Positions 33,412 to 45,176 of a stretch of DNA of 64,000 bases are shown here, piece after piece (the first letter of the stretch is position 1; each line of letters begins with the position of its first letter). Below the pieces are notes generated by a model. That model had not been told where the DNA came from. It did no database searches and was given only the letters and a program-made list of their open reading frames with translations. Source of the DNA: DASUBV01 sp036501025 (GTDB lineage Bacteria > Actinomycetota > Actinomycetes > Streptosporangiales > Streptosporangiaceae); the NCBI GenBank assembly GCA_036501025.1, contig DASYBB010000065.1, forward strand, positions 1 through 64,000, written 5' to 3'. Position numbers and translations under genes: made by a program.

Positions 33412-33417
33412 TACGGT
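33412..33417 (+). promoter_or_regulatory. Candidate -10 for the pyr operon
   Basis: TACGGT lies about 60 nt upstream of pyrR and would yield a leader containing the PyrR-binding hairpin. No convincing -35 is seen. Confidence 0.4.
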
Positions 33418-33442
33418 GAGTCCGGCCTGACGTCCTTTAAGG

Positions 33443-33460
33443 CCCGTCCAGAGAGGCGGG
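33443..33460 (+). promoter_or_regulatory. PyrR-binding RNA hairpin over the pyrR ribosome-binding site
   Basis: CCCGTCCAGAGAGGCGGG can fold into a short stem with the loop UCCAGAGAGG, the conserved PyrR anti-antiterminator sequence. It ends directly at the Shine-Dalgarno AAAGGAGGT (33461-33469) of pyrR. With no long attenuator visible, UMP-bound PyrR probably represses translation of pyrR here, as described for mycobacterial pyr leaders. Confidence 0.75.
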
Positions 33461-33477
33461 AAAGGAGGTCCGAAGTT

Positions 33478-34065
33478 ATGCATGCACCGGCTCCCGCTCC
33501 AGGCCCGGCCGACGCCAAGACCGTCCTGCACGCGGCGGAGATCCGCCGGGCACTGACCCGGATCGCGCACGAGATCCTGGAGCGCACCGACGGCGCCCGC
33601 GACGTGGTGCTGCTCGGCATCCCGACCCGGGGCGTGGCCCTGGCCCGGCGGCTGTCCGACCGGCTGGCCCAGGTGGAGGACCACGCGGCCCCGGCCGGCT
33701 CCCTCGACATCACCATGTACCGCGACGACCTGCGGCTGCGCCCGGCCCGGGCGCTCGGCCACACCGAGGTGCCGCCGCCCGGCATCGACGGGCGGATCGT
33801 GGTCCTGGTCGACGACGTCCTGTACTCCGGCCGGACCGTGCGGGCCGCCCTGGACGCCCTGGGCGACCTCGGCCGGCCGCGCGCGGTCCAGCTCGCGGTC
33901 CTGGTCGACCGCGGCCACCGGGAGCTGCCGATCCGCGCGGACTACGTGGGCAAGAACCTGCCGACCTCCCAGCGCGAGATGGTGAAGGTGCTGCTGGAGG
34001 AAGTCGACGGGCAGGACGCCGTCCTGCTCAGCGAGACGGCACCCGGCGACGGGCGGCGCCCGTGA
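33478..34065 (+). CDS. pyrR: Bifunctional pyr operon regulator / uracil phosphoribosyltransferase
   Basis: Binds pyr mRNA in response to uridine nucleotides and has uracil phosphoribosyltransferase activity. The 195-residue type I PRT shows LLGIPTRGVALARRL, the Pyr loop DDVLYSGRTVRAALDAL (PRPP motif) and VDRGHRELPIRADYVGKNLPTS, all PyrR hallmarks. The start is preceded by AAAGGAGGT. It overlaps pyrB by 4 nt (GTGA). As first gene of the operon it controls its own mRNA. Confidence 0.95.
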   Translation: MHAPAPAPGPADAKTVLHAAEIRRALTRIAHEILERTDGARDVVLLGIPTRGVALARRLSDRLAQVEDHAAPAGSLDITMYRDDLRLRPARALGHTEVPPPGIDGRIVVLVDDVLYSGRTVRAALDALGDLGRPRAVQLAVLVDRGHRELPIRADYVGKNLPTSQREMVKVLLEEVDGQDAVLLSETAPGDGRRP

Positions 34066-34985
34066 ACCGCCACCTGCTGTCGGCGGCCGACCTCAGCCGC
34101 GACGACGCCCTGCTGATCCTGGATACCGCCGAGGAACTGGCCCAGCTGGCCGACCGCCCGATCCGCAAGCTGCCCACCCTGCGCGGCCGGACCGTGGTCA
34201 ACCTGTTCTACGAGGACTCGACCCGGACCCGGATCTCGTTCGAGGCGGCGGCCAAGCGGCTGTCCGCCGACGTGATCACGTTCTCGGCCAAGGGCTCGAG
34301 CGTGGCCAAGGGCGAGAGCCTGAAGGACACCGCGCTGACCCTGGAGGCCATGGGCGCCGACGCGGTCGTGGTCCGGCACAGCGCGTCGGGCGCGCCGCAC
34401 CGGCTGGCCGGCTGGCTGGCGGGCAGCGTGGTGAACGCGGGCGACGGCGCCCACGAGCATCCGACCCAGGCCCTGCTGGACGCGTTCACCATGCGGCGCC
34501 GGCTCGGCCGGCTGGAGGGGCTGCGGGTCGCCATCGTCGGTGATGTCCTGCACAGCCGGGTGGCCCGGTCGAACGTGCGGCTGCTGCACACCCTCGGCGC
34601 CGACGTCACGCTGGTCGCCCCGCCGACCCTGCTCCCGGTCGCGGTCGGGGCCTGGCCGTGCGAGGTCGGCTACGACCTGGACGCGGCCCTGCCCAAGGCG
34701 GACGTGGTGATGATGCTGCGGGTCCAGCAGGAGCGGATGAACGCCGCCTACTTCCCCACGGTGCGCGAGTACAGCCGCCGTTACGGCCTGGACGGGGGCC
34801 GCATGGCCACGCTGCCCGAGCACGCCATCGTGATGCATCCCGGCCCGATGAACCGGGGCGTGGAGATCGCCGCCGACGTCGCCGACTCGGTCCGCTCGAC
34901 GATCGTGGAGCAGGTCACCAACGGCGTCAGCGTGCGGATGGCCGTCCTGTACCTGCTGCTCGGCGGATCGGAGGCCCAGCGATGA
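34062..34985 (+). CDS. pyrB: Aspartate carbamoyltransferase catalytic subunit
   Basis: Condenses carbamoyl phosphate and aspartate, the first committed step of UMP synthesis. The 307-residue enzyme has the carbamoyl-phosphate motif YEDSTRTRISFE at about residue 50, the HEHPTQALLD motif, VGDVLHSRVARSN and HPGPMNRGVEI. No regulatory pyrI gene follows, as is normal in actinobacteria. The GTG start overlaps pyrR; the stop overlaps the pyrC ATG. Confidence 0.96.
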   Translation: MNRHLLSAADLSRDDALLILDTAEELAQLADRPIRKLPTLRGRTVVNLFYEDSTRTRISFEAAAKRLSADVITFSAKGSSVAKGESLKDTALTLEAMGADAVVVRHSASGAPHRLAGWLAGSVVNAGDGAHEHPTQALLDAFTMRRRLGRLEGLRVAIVGDVLHSRVARSNVRLLHTLGADVTLVAPPTLLPVAVGAWPCEVGYDLDAALPKADVVMMLRVQQERMNAAYFPTVREYSRRYGLDGGRMATLPEHAIVMHPGPMNRGVEIAADVADSVRSTIVEQVTNGVSVRMAVLYLLLGGSEAQR

Positions 34986-36310
34986 GCGCGGACGAGACCA
35001 CCGGCCCGGCCTGGCTGATCCGGGGCGCGGCGCCCCTCGGCGGCCCGCCGGCCGACCTCCTGCTGGCCGGCGGCATCATCGCCGAGGTCGGCCCCGGCCT
35101 GAGCGCCCCGCCCGGCGCGCAGGTGCTCGACGCGGGCGGCCTCATCGTCCTGCCGGGCCTGGTCGACCTGCACACCCACCTGCGCGAGCCGGGCCGGGAG
35201 GACGCCGAGACGGTCGAGACCGGCACGGCCGCCGCGGCCGCCGGCGGCTACACCGCGGTACACGCGATGGCCAACACCGACCCGGTCGCCGACACCGCCG
35301 GGGTGGTCGAGCAGATCTGGCGGCTCGGCCGCCGGGCGGGCCGGTGCGACGTCCGGCCGGTCGGCGCCGTCACCACCGCGCTGGGCGGCAGCCGCCTGGC
35401 CGAGCTGGGCGCGATGGCCGACTCGCCGGCCCGGGTCCGGGTCTTCTCCGACGACGGCCGGTGCGTGTCCGACGCGGTGCTGATGCGCCGGGCGCTGGAG
35501 TACGTGAAGGCGTTCGGCGGCGTGATCGCCCAGCACGCCCAGGAGCCGCGGCTCACCGACGGCGCCCAGGTCAACGAGGGCGAGATGTCCGGCCAGCTCG
35601 GCCTGGCGGGCTGGCCGGCGGTGGCCGAGGAGGCCATCATCGCGCGGGACTGCCTGCTGGCCGCCCACGTCGGCTCGGCGCTGCACGTCTGCCACGTGTC
35701 CACGGCCGGCTCGGTCGAGATCATCCGCTGGGCCAAGTCGAAGGGCTGGCGGGTCACCGCCGAGGTCACCCCGCACCACCTGCTGCTCACCGACGGCCTG
35801 GCCGCGGGCTATGACCCGATCTACAAGGTGAACCCGCCGCTGCGCACCGCGGCCGACGTCGACGCGCTGCGGGCCGGCCTGGCCGACGGGACCATCGACT
35901 GCGTGGCCACCGACCACGCGCCGCACCCGCAGGAGGACAAGGAGACCGAGTGGCAGGCGGCCGCGTTCGGGATGACCGGCCTGGAGACCGCGCTGCGGGT
36001 GGTGCAGGAGGCAATGGTGGAGACCGGCCTGCTCGACTGGGCCGGGGTGGCCGACCGGATGTCGGCCCGCCCGGCCGCCATCGGCCGCCTGGACGGCAAC
36101 GGCGCCGAGCTGCACGGCCGCCCGCTCGCGGCCGGGTCGCCGGCCAACCTGGTCCTGCATGACCCGGCGCCGCGCGAGGCCGTCGACCCCCGCGCGCACG
36201 CCTCCCGCAGCCGGAACTCGCCGTTCGCGGGCATGACCCTGCCCGGCCGGGTCGTCGCGACCTTCCTGCGCGGCACCCCCACGGTCCTGGACGGAAAGCT
36301 GGCCCGATGA
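34982..36310 (+). CDS. pyrC: Dihydroorotase
   Basis: Cyclises carbamoyl aspartate to dihydroorotate. The 442-residue metal-dependent amidohydrolase (class I type) shows the HxH metal motif in GLVDLHTHLREPG, the further metal-ligand regions VIAQHAQE and ALHVCHVST, and catalytic ATDHAPH. The start ATGA overlaps the pyrB stop; the end overlaps carA by 4 nt. The residues expected for activity are present. The protein begins at MSADETTGP. Confidence 0.95.
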   Translation: MSADETTGPAWLIRGAAPLGGPPADLLLAGGIIAEVGPGLSAPPGAQVLDAGGLIVLPGLVDLHTHLREPGREDAETVETGTAAAAAGGYTAVHAMANTDPVADTAGVVEQIWRLGRRAGRCDVRPVGAVTTALGGSRLAELGAMADSPARVRVFSDDGRCVSDAVLMRRALEYVKAFGGVIAQHAQEPRLTDGAQVNEGEMSGQLGLAGWPAVAEEAIIARDCLLAAHVGSALHVCHVSTAGSVEIIRWAKSKGWRVTAEVTPHHLLLTDGLAAGYDPIYKVNPPLRTAADVDALRAGLADGTIDCVATDHAPHPQEDKETEWQAAAFGMTGLETALRVVQEAMVETGLLDWAGVADRMSARPAAIGRLDGNGAELHGRPLAAGSPANLVLHDPAPREAVDPRAHASRSRNSPFAGMTLPGRVVATFLRGTPTVLDGKLAR

Positions 36311-37474
36311 CGAGCACGCACGACGACCCCCGCGCGGCCCTCCTGGTCCTGGAGGACGGCGTCACGTTCCGCGGCACCGCCTTCGGCGCCGCGGGCGAGA
36401 GCTTCGGGGAGATGGTCTTCAACACCGGCATGACCGGCTACCAGGAGACCCTGACCGACCCGTCTTACTGCGGCCAGATCGTGGCCATGACGGCGCCGCA
36501 CATCGGCAACACGGGCATCAACGACGAGGACGGCGAGTCGCGCCGGATGTGGGTGCGCGGCTACGTCGTGCGCGAGCCCGCCCGGCTGGCCTCCAGCTGG
36601 CGCGCCGCGCGCAGCCTGGACGACGAGCTGCGCGCCCAGAACGTCACCGCCATCGCCATCGGCGGCACCCGGGTGCTGACCCGGCACCTGCGCGACAAGG
36701 GCGCGATGCGGGCCGGGATCAGCACCACCGAGGCCGACCCGGCCGCGCTGCTGCGCCGGGTCCGCGACAGCCCGGTGATGGCCGGCGCCGACCTGGCCCG
36801 CGAGGTGAGCACGGCCGAGCCCTACACGGTCGCGCCCCCGCCCGGCACGCCGGTCCGGTTCAGGGTCGCCGCGGTCGACCTCGGCATCAAGGCGTCCACC
36901 CCGCGCTACCTGGCCGGGCTGGGCTGCGAGGTGCGGATCCTGCCCGCCACGACCACCGCCGAGCAGATCAGGGCCGAGCAGCCCGACGGCGTGTTCTTCG
37001 CCAACGGGCCCGGCGACCCCGCCGCCCTGGACTACGCGGTCGACGCCATGCGCGGCGTGCTGGCCGCCGGCCTGCCGACATTCGGCATCTGCCTGGGCAG
37101 CCAGGTCATGGGCCGGGCACTGGGCCTGCCGACCTACAAGCTGCGGTTCGGGCACCGCGGGGTGAACCAGCCCGTGCAGGACCTGCGCACCGGCCGGGTC
37201 GAGATCACCAGCCACAACCACGGCTTCGCCGTCGCCCTGCCGCCCGGCGCGGCACCCGGCACCCGGCCGCGCGCCATCCAGTTCGACACCCCGTTCGGCC
37301 ACGCCGAGATCACCCACGTCAACCTCAACGACGGCGTCGTGGAGGGCCTGCGGCTGCTCGACGCGCCCGCCTTCACGGTCCAGTACCACCCGGAGGCGGC
37401 GCCCGGCCCGCACGACGCCACCGGCCTGTTCGCCCAGTTCTGCGCACTGATGGAAGCGGCCCGGGGGAGGCAGC

Positions 37475-37488
<14 letters not shown>
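36307..37488 (+). CDS. carA: Carbamoyl-phosphate synthase small (glutaminase) subunit
   Basis: Supplies ammonia from glutamine to CarB. The 393-residue protein has the N-terminal CPSase domain (VFNTGMTGYQETLTDPSY) and a class I amidotransferase domain with nucleophile Cys in FGICLGSQ and the His/Glu pair in YHPEAAPGPHD. The loop FGHRGVNQPV is the normal substrate region. It overlaps carB by 14 bp, so the two subunits are translationally coupled. Confidence 0.95.
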
Positions 37489-40792
<3,304 letters not shown>

Positions 40793-40798
40793 GTACCA

Positions 40799-41818
40799 GT
40801 GAGTCATAGTGAAGCCGAGGTCGCCGCCGGGCCCGTGCAGGTGCGCGGGACGGTGCTGACCGTCCGCCGGGTCGACGCGTACTACGCGATGACCGTCGTG
40901 GCGCCGGGCATCGCCGCGCGCTTCAAGCCCGGCCAGTTCGTGGCCCTGGCGGTGGGCGGCGACGACACGTCGATGCTGCTGCGGCGGGCGTTCTCGATCC
41001 ACGACGTCCGCCCCGACCACGGCGGCACCGTCGAGTTCGTGTTCGCGGTGCACGGCCGCGGCACCCAGTGGCTGGCCGAGCGGCGCGGCCGGGACGTGCT
41101 GGACATCACCGGCCCGCTGGGACGCCCGTTCCCGGTGCCCCGCGACCCGGCCAGCTGCCTGCTGGTCGGCGGCGGCTACGGCAGCGCGCCGCTGTTCGCC
41201 CTGGCCACCCGGCTGCGCGAGCGCCGCTGCACGGTCGACTTCCTGATCGGGGCGGCCACCGGCGACCGGGTGTTCGGCGCGCTGACCGCGCGGCGGACCG
41301 GGCGCAGCGCCACCATCACCACCGAGGACGGGTCGCTCGGCGCGCGCGGGCTGGTGACCGACATGCTCGGCCAGGTCATCCACGAGGCGCGCACCGACGT
41401 CATCTACGCCTGCGGGCCGATGCCGATGCTGCGGCAGGTCACCGCCCTGGCCGGCCGGTACGACATCCCGGTCCAGGCCTGCGTCGAGGAGTCGATGGCG
41501 TGCGGGATCGGCGTCTGCATGACCTGCGTCCTGCCGGTGACGGGCAGCGACGGGATCACCCGGATGGTCCGGTCCTGCGTGGACGGGCCGGTGTTCCGGG
41601 GCGAGCAGGTGCGCTGGGACGACGTGGGCACGATCCCGTTCGGCGCGTTCGGCGCGCCGGGCTGGGAGCCCCGGTCCCGCCGGGCCGCTGCGGCCGGCGA
41701 GGCGGTGCCCGGCCGCGCCGCCGCCGCGCCGCCGCGCCGGACGCCCGGCGGCAGCGGCCACCAGCCGGGCGCGGGCGGCCCCGGGCCGGCCGCCGGCGGG
41801 CGGCGGCGCCATGACTGA
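40799..41818 (+). CDS. pyrK: Dihydroorotate dehydrogenase electron-transfer subunit
   Basis: Links PyrD to NAD in class 1B dihydroorotate dehydrogenase. The 339-residue protein has an FAD-binding barrel (KPGQFVALAVGG, LRRAFSIHDV), an NAD-binding region (LLVGGGYGSAPLFALATRL, YACGPMPMLRQV), and four cysteines for [2Fe-2S] in ACVEESMACGIGVCMTC and SCVDGP. The C-terminal 55 residues are an Ala/Gly/Pro-rich tail not found in typical PyrK. GTG at 40799 lies 6 nt after the carB stop. Confidence 0.9.
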   Translation: MSHSEAEVAAGPVQVRGTVLTVRRVDAYYAMTVVAPGIAARFKPGQFVALAVGGDDTSMLLRRAFSIHDVRPDHGGTVEFVFAVHGRGTQWLAERRGRDVLDITGPLGRPFPVPRDPASCLLVGGGYGSAPLFALATRLRERRCTVDFLIGAATGDRVFGALTARRTGRSATITTEDGSLGARGLVTDMLGQVIHEARTDVIYACGPMPMLRQVTALAGRYDIPVQACVEESMACGIGVCMTCVLPVTGSDGITRMVRSCVDGPVFRGEQVRWDDVGTIPFGAFGAPGWEPRSRRAAAAGEAVPGRAAAAPPRRTPGGSGHQPGAGGPGPAAGGRRRHD

Positions 41819-42773
41819 CCTGCGGACCCGCCTCGGCCACGTCGAGCTGCCCAACCCCATCCTGACCGCCTCGGGCTGCGCCAGCTCGGGCCGGGAGCTG
41901 GCCCAGTTCATCGACGTGTCCAAGATCGGCGCGATCACCACCAAGTCGGTCATGCTCGGCCCGCGGGCCGGCCGCCCGACGCCCCGGATGGCCGAGACCC
42001 CAAGCGGCATGCTCAACTCGATCGGCCTGCAGGGGCCGGGCATCGACTCGTTCCTGCAGCGGGACCTGCCCTGGCTGCTGTCGCGCGGCGCCCGGGCCGT
42101 GGTCTCCATCGCCGGCGGGACCGTGGCCGAGTACGCCGACCTGGCCGCCCGGCTGTCCGACGCGGCCGGCGTCAGCGCCATCGAGGTCAACATCTCCTGC
42201 CCGAACGTGGAGCACCGCGGCCAGGTCTTCGCCTGCGACCCGGCCGCGTCGGCGGCGGTCATCGAGGCGGTGCGCGGCCGGGCCCGCTACGACATCCCGG
42301 TGTTCGCCAAGCTCTCGCCGGACGTCACCGACATCGTGGCCATCGCCAAGGCCTGCGTCAGCGCCGGGGCGGACGGCCTGTCGCTGATCAACACGCTGCT
42401 CGGGATGACCATCGACACCGACACCATGCGGCCGGTCCTGGCCGGGATGACCGGCGGCCTGTCCGGGCCGTCCATCCGGCCGGTTGCCGTGCGCTGCATC
42501 TGGCAGGTCCGCGAGGCCCTGCCCGACGTGCCGATCATCGGCATGGGCGGGGTCCGAACCGGGCGGGACGCCCTGGAGCTGATCCTGGCCGGCGCGTCGA
42601 TGGTGAGCGTCGGGACCGTGATCTTCCATGACCCCTCGGCCTGCGCCCGGATCCTGCGCGAACTCGACGAGGAGCTGGGCCGCCGCGGCGTGGAGCGGCT
42701 GTCGGACATCATCGGGATCGCCCACGAGCCGCGCGCGGCCCCCCGCCGCCGCCTGTCCGGCCTGCGCGAGTAG
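41811..42773 (+). CDS. pyrD: Dihydroorotate dehydrogenase, class 1B
   Basis: Oxidises dihydroorotate to orotate with FMN. The 320-residue barrel has NPILTASGCASSG, TTKSVMLGPRAGRPTPRM, NSIGLQGPGIDSF, the catalytic Cys in NISCPNVEHRG and the FMN phosphate loop GMGGVRTGRDALELI. Cys as base and the adjacent pyrK place it in the NAD-linked 1B class. The start ATGACTGA overlaps pyrK. A membrane-bound class 2 enzyme would lack the Cys. Confidence 0.95.
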   Translation: MTDLRTRLGHVELPNPILTASGCASSGRELAQFIDVSKIGAITTKSVMLGPRAGRPTPRMAETPSGMLNSIGLQGPGIDSFLQRDLPWLLSRGARAVVSIAGGTVAEYADLAARLSDAAGVSAIEVNISCPNVEHRGQVFACDPAASAAVIEAVRGRARYDIPVFAKLSPDVTDIVAIAKACVSAGADGLSLINTLLGMTIDTDTMRPVLAGMTGGLSGPSIRPVAVRCIWQVREALPDVPIIGMGGVRTGRDALELILAGASMVSVGTVIFHDPSACARILRELDEELGRRGVERLSDIIGIAHEPRAAPRRRLSGLRE

Positions 42774-42887
42774 GTCTCCCGGGCCGTCATTCCCCGTGAT
42801 ATCGGATATCGGGGGCGCGATACCGCGCCGCGCGGCGGGCTGGGTATGACACCAAAGTGGGCGACGATGCCCGGTGAGGAGCTCGAC

Positions 42888-43613
42888 ATGACGGGCCTGG
42901 CCCCGATAGCGGTAGCGCTGGACGTGCCCGACCTGAACACCGCCGCCCGCTGGGCGGGCCTGGTCACCCCGCACGTGAGCACCGTCAAGGTCGGGCTCGA
43001 GCTGTACCTGCGCTACGGTCCCGAGGCCGTCGCCTCGATCCGCGGCGCCAGCGCGGTGGGGGTCTTCCTCGACCTGAAGCTGCACGACATCCCGGCCACC
43101 GTGGCCGCCGCGGTGAGCGCGGTGGCCCGGCTCCGCCCGGCCCTGCTGACGGTGCACGCCACGGCCGGGCCGGCCGCGATCCGGGCCGCCGCGCAGGCCG
43201 CCCCGCCGGGCACCGCGATCGTCGGCGTCACGGTGGTGACGTCCCTGTCCGACGCCGACCTGGCCCAGATCGGCATGGTCGGGCCGGTCAGCGACGCCGT
43301 CCGGCGGCTGGCCGCCCTGTCGGTGGCGGCCGGCGCCCGCGGGCTGGTGTGCTCGCCCCGCGAGGTGGCGGCCGTGCGGGCCGAGGTCGGCGACGACATC
43401 CTGCTGATCACCCCCGGCGTGCGGCCGGCCGGCGCCGACGTCCACGACCAGGCCCGGGTGGCCACGCCCGAGGAGGCCATCGCGGCCGGCGCCGACCTGC
43501 TCGTGATCGGCCGCCCGATCACCGGCGCGGCCGATCCCGGCGCCGCCGCGGCGGCCATTGCCGCATCGCTGCGCAAGGCGGGCGCCGCGCATTTAAAGGT
43601 GCAGTCAATATAG
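42888..43613 (+). CDS. pyrF: Orotidine-5'-phosphate decarboxylase
   Basis: Last enzyme of UMP synthesis. The 241-residue protein carries the catalytic DLKLHDIP (DxKxxD) near residue 65 and a phosphate-binding end (VIGRPITGAADPGAAAAAI). I place the start at 42888 (MTGLAPIAVALDVPD), which has GAGGAG about 8 nt upstream; ATGs at 42846 and 42867 would add an unsupported tail. It is separated from pyrD by 114 bp, unlike the other tightly packed pyr genes, so it may have a promoter of its own. Confidence 0.93.
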   Translation: MTGLAPIAVALDVPDLNTAARWAGLVTPHVSTVKVGLELYLRYGPEAVASIRGASAVGVFLDLKLHDIPATVAAAVSAVARLRPALLTVHATAGPAAIRAAAQAAPPGTAIVGVTVVTSLSDADLAQIGMVGPVSDAVRRLAALSVAAGARGLVCSPREVAAVRAEVGDDILLITPGVRPAGADVHDQARVATPEEAIAAGADLLVIGRPITGAADPGAAAAAIAASLRKAGAAHLKVQSI

Positions 43614-43787
43614 GCCGCCGCGGCCGCCGCGGCGGGGCGCGGCGGGGACCCTGGCCTTGCGAACCCGCGTTCGAGGACGCGGCGCTGGCTTCGGGATGGT
43701 GCGGGGGCGCGCACCCGCCCTGGGGTGCAGTCCTGTACTCTTGTGGCGCAGATCAGCTACGCTGCGTCTTTGGTCGAATGCGTCACG

Positions 43788-43794
43788 TAATAAT
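43788..43794 (+). promoter_or_regulatory. Candidate -10 for the mihF leader
   Basis: TAATAAT, the same sequence seen before ctaE, lies 9 nt before an upstream ATG (43804) and 111 nt before mihF. A transcript from here would include the short upstream ORF and a terminator-like hairpin. Confidence 0.4.
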
Positions 43795-43803
43795 GGGCAA
43801 TTT

Positions 43804-43854
43804 ATGACGACACAAACGGGGGTTCGCGTTGCCGAAGCGGGCGGAAGTCGCTAG
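43804..43854 (+). CDS. Short upstream ORF in the mihF leader
   Basis: A 16-codon ORF (MTTQTGVRVAEAGGSR) that starts 9 nt after a TAATAAT element and ends 6 nt before a short hairpin with five T residues. The position resembles a regulatory leader ORF, but the peptide has no cluster of one amino acid, so the signal is not obvious. No clear Shine-Dalgarno. It may simply be a chance ORF. Confidence 0.4.
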   Translation: MTTQTGVRVAEAGGSR

Positions 43855-43860
43855 TTTCCC

Positions 43861-43878
43861 CTCGCGGAGCGAGTTTTT
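43861..43878 (+). terminator. Terminator-like hairpin upstream of mihF
   Basis: CTCGC-gga-GCGAG followed by TTTTT. The stem is only 5 bp, weak for termination alone, but T-runs are rare in this genome. It lies 28 nt before the mihF GTG and just after the short upstream ORF. Confidence 0.45.
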
Positions 43879-43905
43879 CGATACGAAACCCGAGGTGACC
43901 TCAGC

Positions 43906-44223
43906 GTGGCTCTTCCTCCACTAACCCCCGAGCAGCGGGCGGCGGCCCTTGAGAAGGCGGCCAAGGCACGTAAAGACCGTGCGGAGGTTAAGAACCGGCT
44001 CAAGCACGGTTCGACGACCCTGCCCTCTGTCCTTAAGGAGGGGCAGACCGACGATGTTGTCGGTAAAATGAAGGTGTCTGCTCTGCTCGAGTCGATGCCC
44101 GGAGTTGGCAAGGTCCGGGCCAAGCAGATCATGGAGCGGCTCGGCATCGCCGAGTCCCGCCGGGTCCGCGGCCTGGGAGCTAACCAGCGCACGGCGCTCG
44201 AGAACGAGTTCAAGGACATCTGA
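43906..44223 (+). CDS. mihF: Actinobacterial integration host factor
   Basis: A 105-residue nucleoid-associated DNA-bending protein unrelated to the enterobacterial IHF dimer. The family pattern is clear: LPPLTPEQRAAALEKAAKAR, the KVSALLESMPGVGKVRA helix-hairpin-helix, KQIMERLGIAESRRVRGLG. In Streptomyces it affects chromosome compaction and sporulation. The GTG at 43906 yields MALPPLTPEQ, the conserved start. It is encoded between pyrF and gmk in actinobacteria generally. Confidence 0.96.
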   Translation: MALPPLTPEQRAAALEKAAKARKDRAEVKNRLKHGSTTLPSVLKEGQTDDVVGKMKVSALLESMPGVGKVRAKQIMERLGIAESRRVRGLGANQRTALENEFKDI

Positions 44224-44239
44224 CTCTGGCGGCAGCTCG

Positions 44240-44851
44240 ATGGACGGGGGCAGGGAGAAGTTGTCCGCGGTACACGCTTACCGGGTCCCTGTTCCTGTTC
44301 ATCTGACTGTGCTGTCCGGGCCCTCGGGCGTCGGCAAGAGCACGGTTGTCGCGAGACTGCGGGAGCAGCAGCCGCAGATTTGGCAATCTGTATCAGTCAC
44401 CACCCGGCCGCCCCGGCCGGGCGAGGCCCACGGCCGGGAGTATTACTTCGTCAGCGAGCGTGATTTCGACGCAATGGCGGCGGACGGAAAGCTGCTCGAA
44501 TGGGCCCAGTTCGCGGGGAATAAGTACGGCACCCCGCGGGGACCCGTCCAGGAGCGGCTCCAGGCCGGGATCGCGACCCTGCTGGAGATCGACGTCGAGG
44601 GCGCGCGGCAAGTCCGGGCGGCGCTGCCAGGAACGCTGCTGGTGTTCCTGGCACCGCCGTCCTTCGACGAGCTGGTCCGGCGGCTGACCGGCCGGGAGAC
44701 CGAGCCCGCCGACGTCATCGCCCGCCGGCTGGAGGCCGCCCGGGCCGAGCTCGAGGCCGGCAGCGAGTTCGATATCACCCTGGTCAACACCGCCGTCGAT
44801 GATGTATGCAGCCAGCTGGTAGCCTTGATGACGGCCCAGCTGGTGCACTGA
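44240..44851 (+). CDS. gmk: Guanylate kinase
   Basis: Converts GMP to GDP. The 203-residue protein has the P-loop LSGPSGVGKST at about 27, SVSVTTRPPRPGEAHGREYYF (GMP-binding) and LEWAQFAGNKYGTP. The N-terminal 20 residues before VHLTVLSGPSG are longer than usual, so the exact start is uncertain. It follows mihF by 16 bp, as in other actinobacteria. Confidence 0.95.
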   Translation: MDGGREKLSAVHAYRVPVPVHLTVLSGPSGVGKSTVVARLREQQPQIWQSVSVTTRPPRPGEAHGREYYFVSERDFDAMAADGKLLEWAQFAGNKYGTPRGPVQERLQAGIATLLEIDVEGARQVRAALPGTLLVFLAPPSFDELVRRLTGRETEPADVIARRLEAARAELEAGSEFDITLVNTAVDDVCSQLVALMTAQLVH

Positions 44852-44894
44852 CGCCTGCGTGGGACCACCCGTTACCCAGTCTGGAAGGCACCTG

Positions 44895-45158
44895 GTGGCA
44901 GCTACCCCGTCCACAGAGGGCATCATCAACCCGCCGATCGATGACCTCCTCCAGGTCGTGGACAGCAAGTACGGCCTGGTGATCATGGCGTCCAAGCGCG
45001 CCCGGCAGATCAATGCCTACTACGCCCAGCTCGGCGAGGGCCTGCTGGAGTACGTCGGCCCGCTGGTCGAGACCCGGGTCCAGGAGAAGCCGCTGTCGAT
45101 CGCGCTGCGCGAGATCAGCGAGCGCCTGCTGTCCGCGGAGCTCCCGCCCGCCGAGTAG
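44895..45158 (+). CDS. rpoZ: RNA polymerase omega subunit
   Basis: Small subunit aiding assembly of the beta-prime subunit. The 87-residue protein has GIINPPIDDLLQVVDSKYGL, the conserved KRARQINAYYAQLGEGLL, and EKPLSIALREI. GTG at 44895 with GGAAGG 6 nt upstream gives the normal length; an upstream ATG would add 12 unsupported residues. The order gmk-rpoZ-coaBC is conserved in actinobacteria. Confidence 0.95.
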   Translation: MAATPSTEGIINPPIDDLLQVVDSKYGLVIMASKRARQINAYYAQLGEGLLEYVGPLVETRVQEKPLSIALREISERLLSAELPPAE

Positions 45159-45176
45159 CGGCGCGCAGGCCGCGGG

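Noticed and set aside
42774..42887. GATATCG direct repeats between pyrD and pyrF as an operator
   Set aside because: Only two short copies with no symmetry to a known site; recorded but not supported as a feature.
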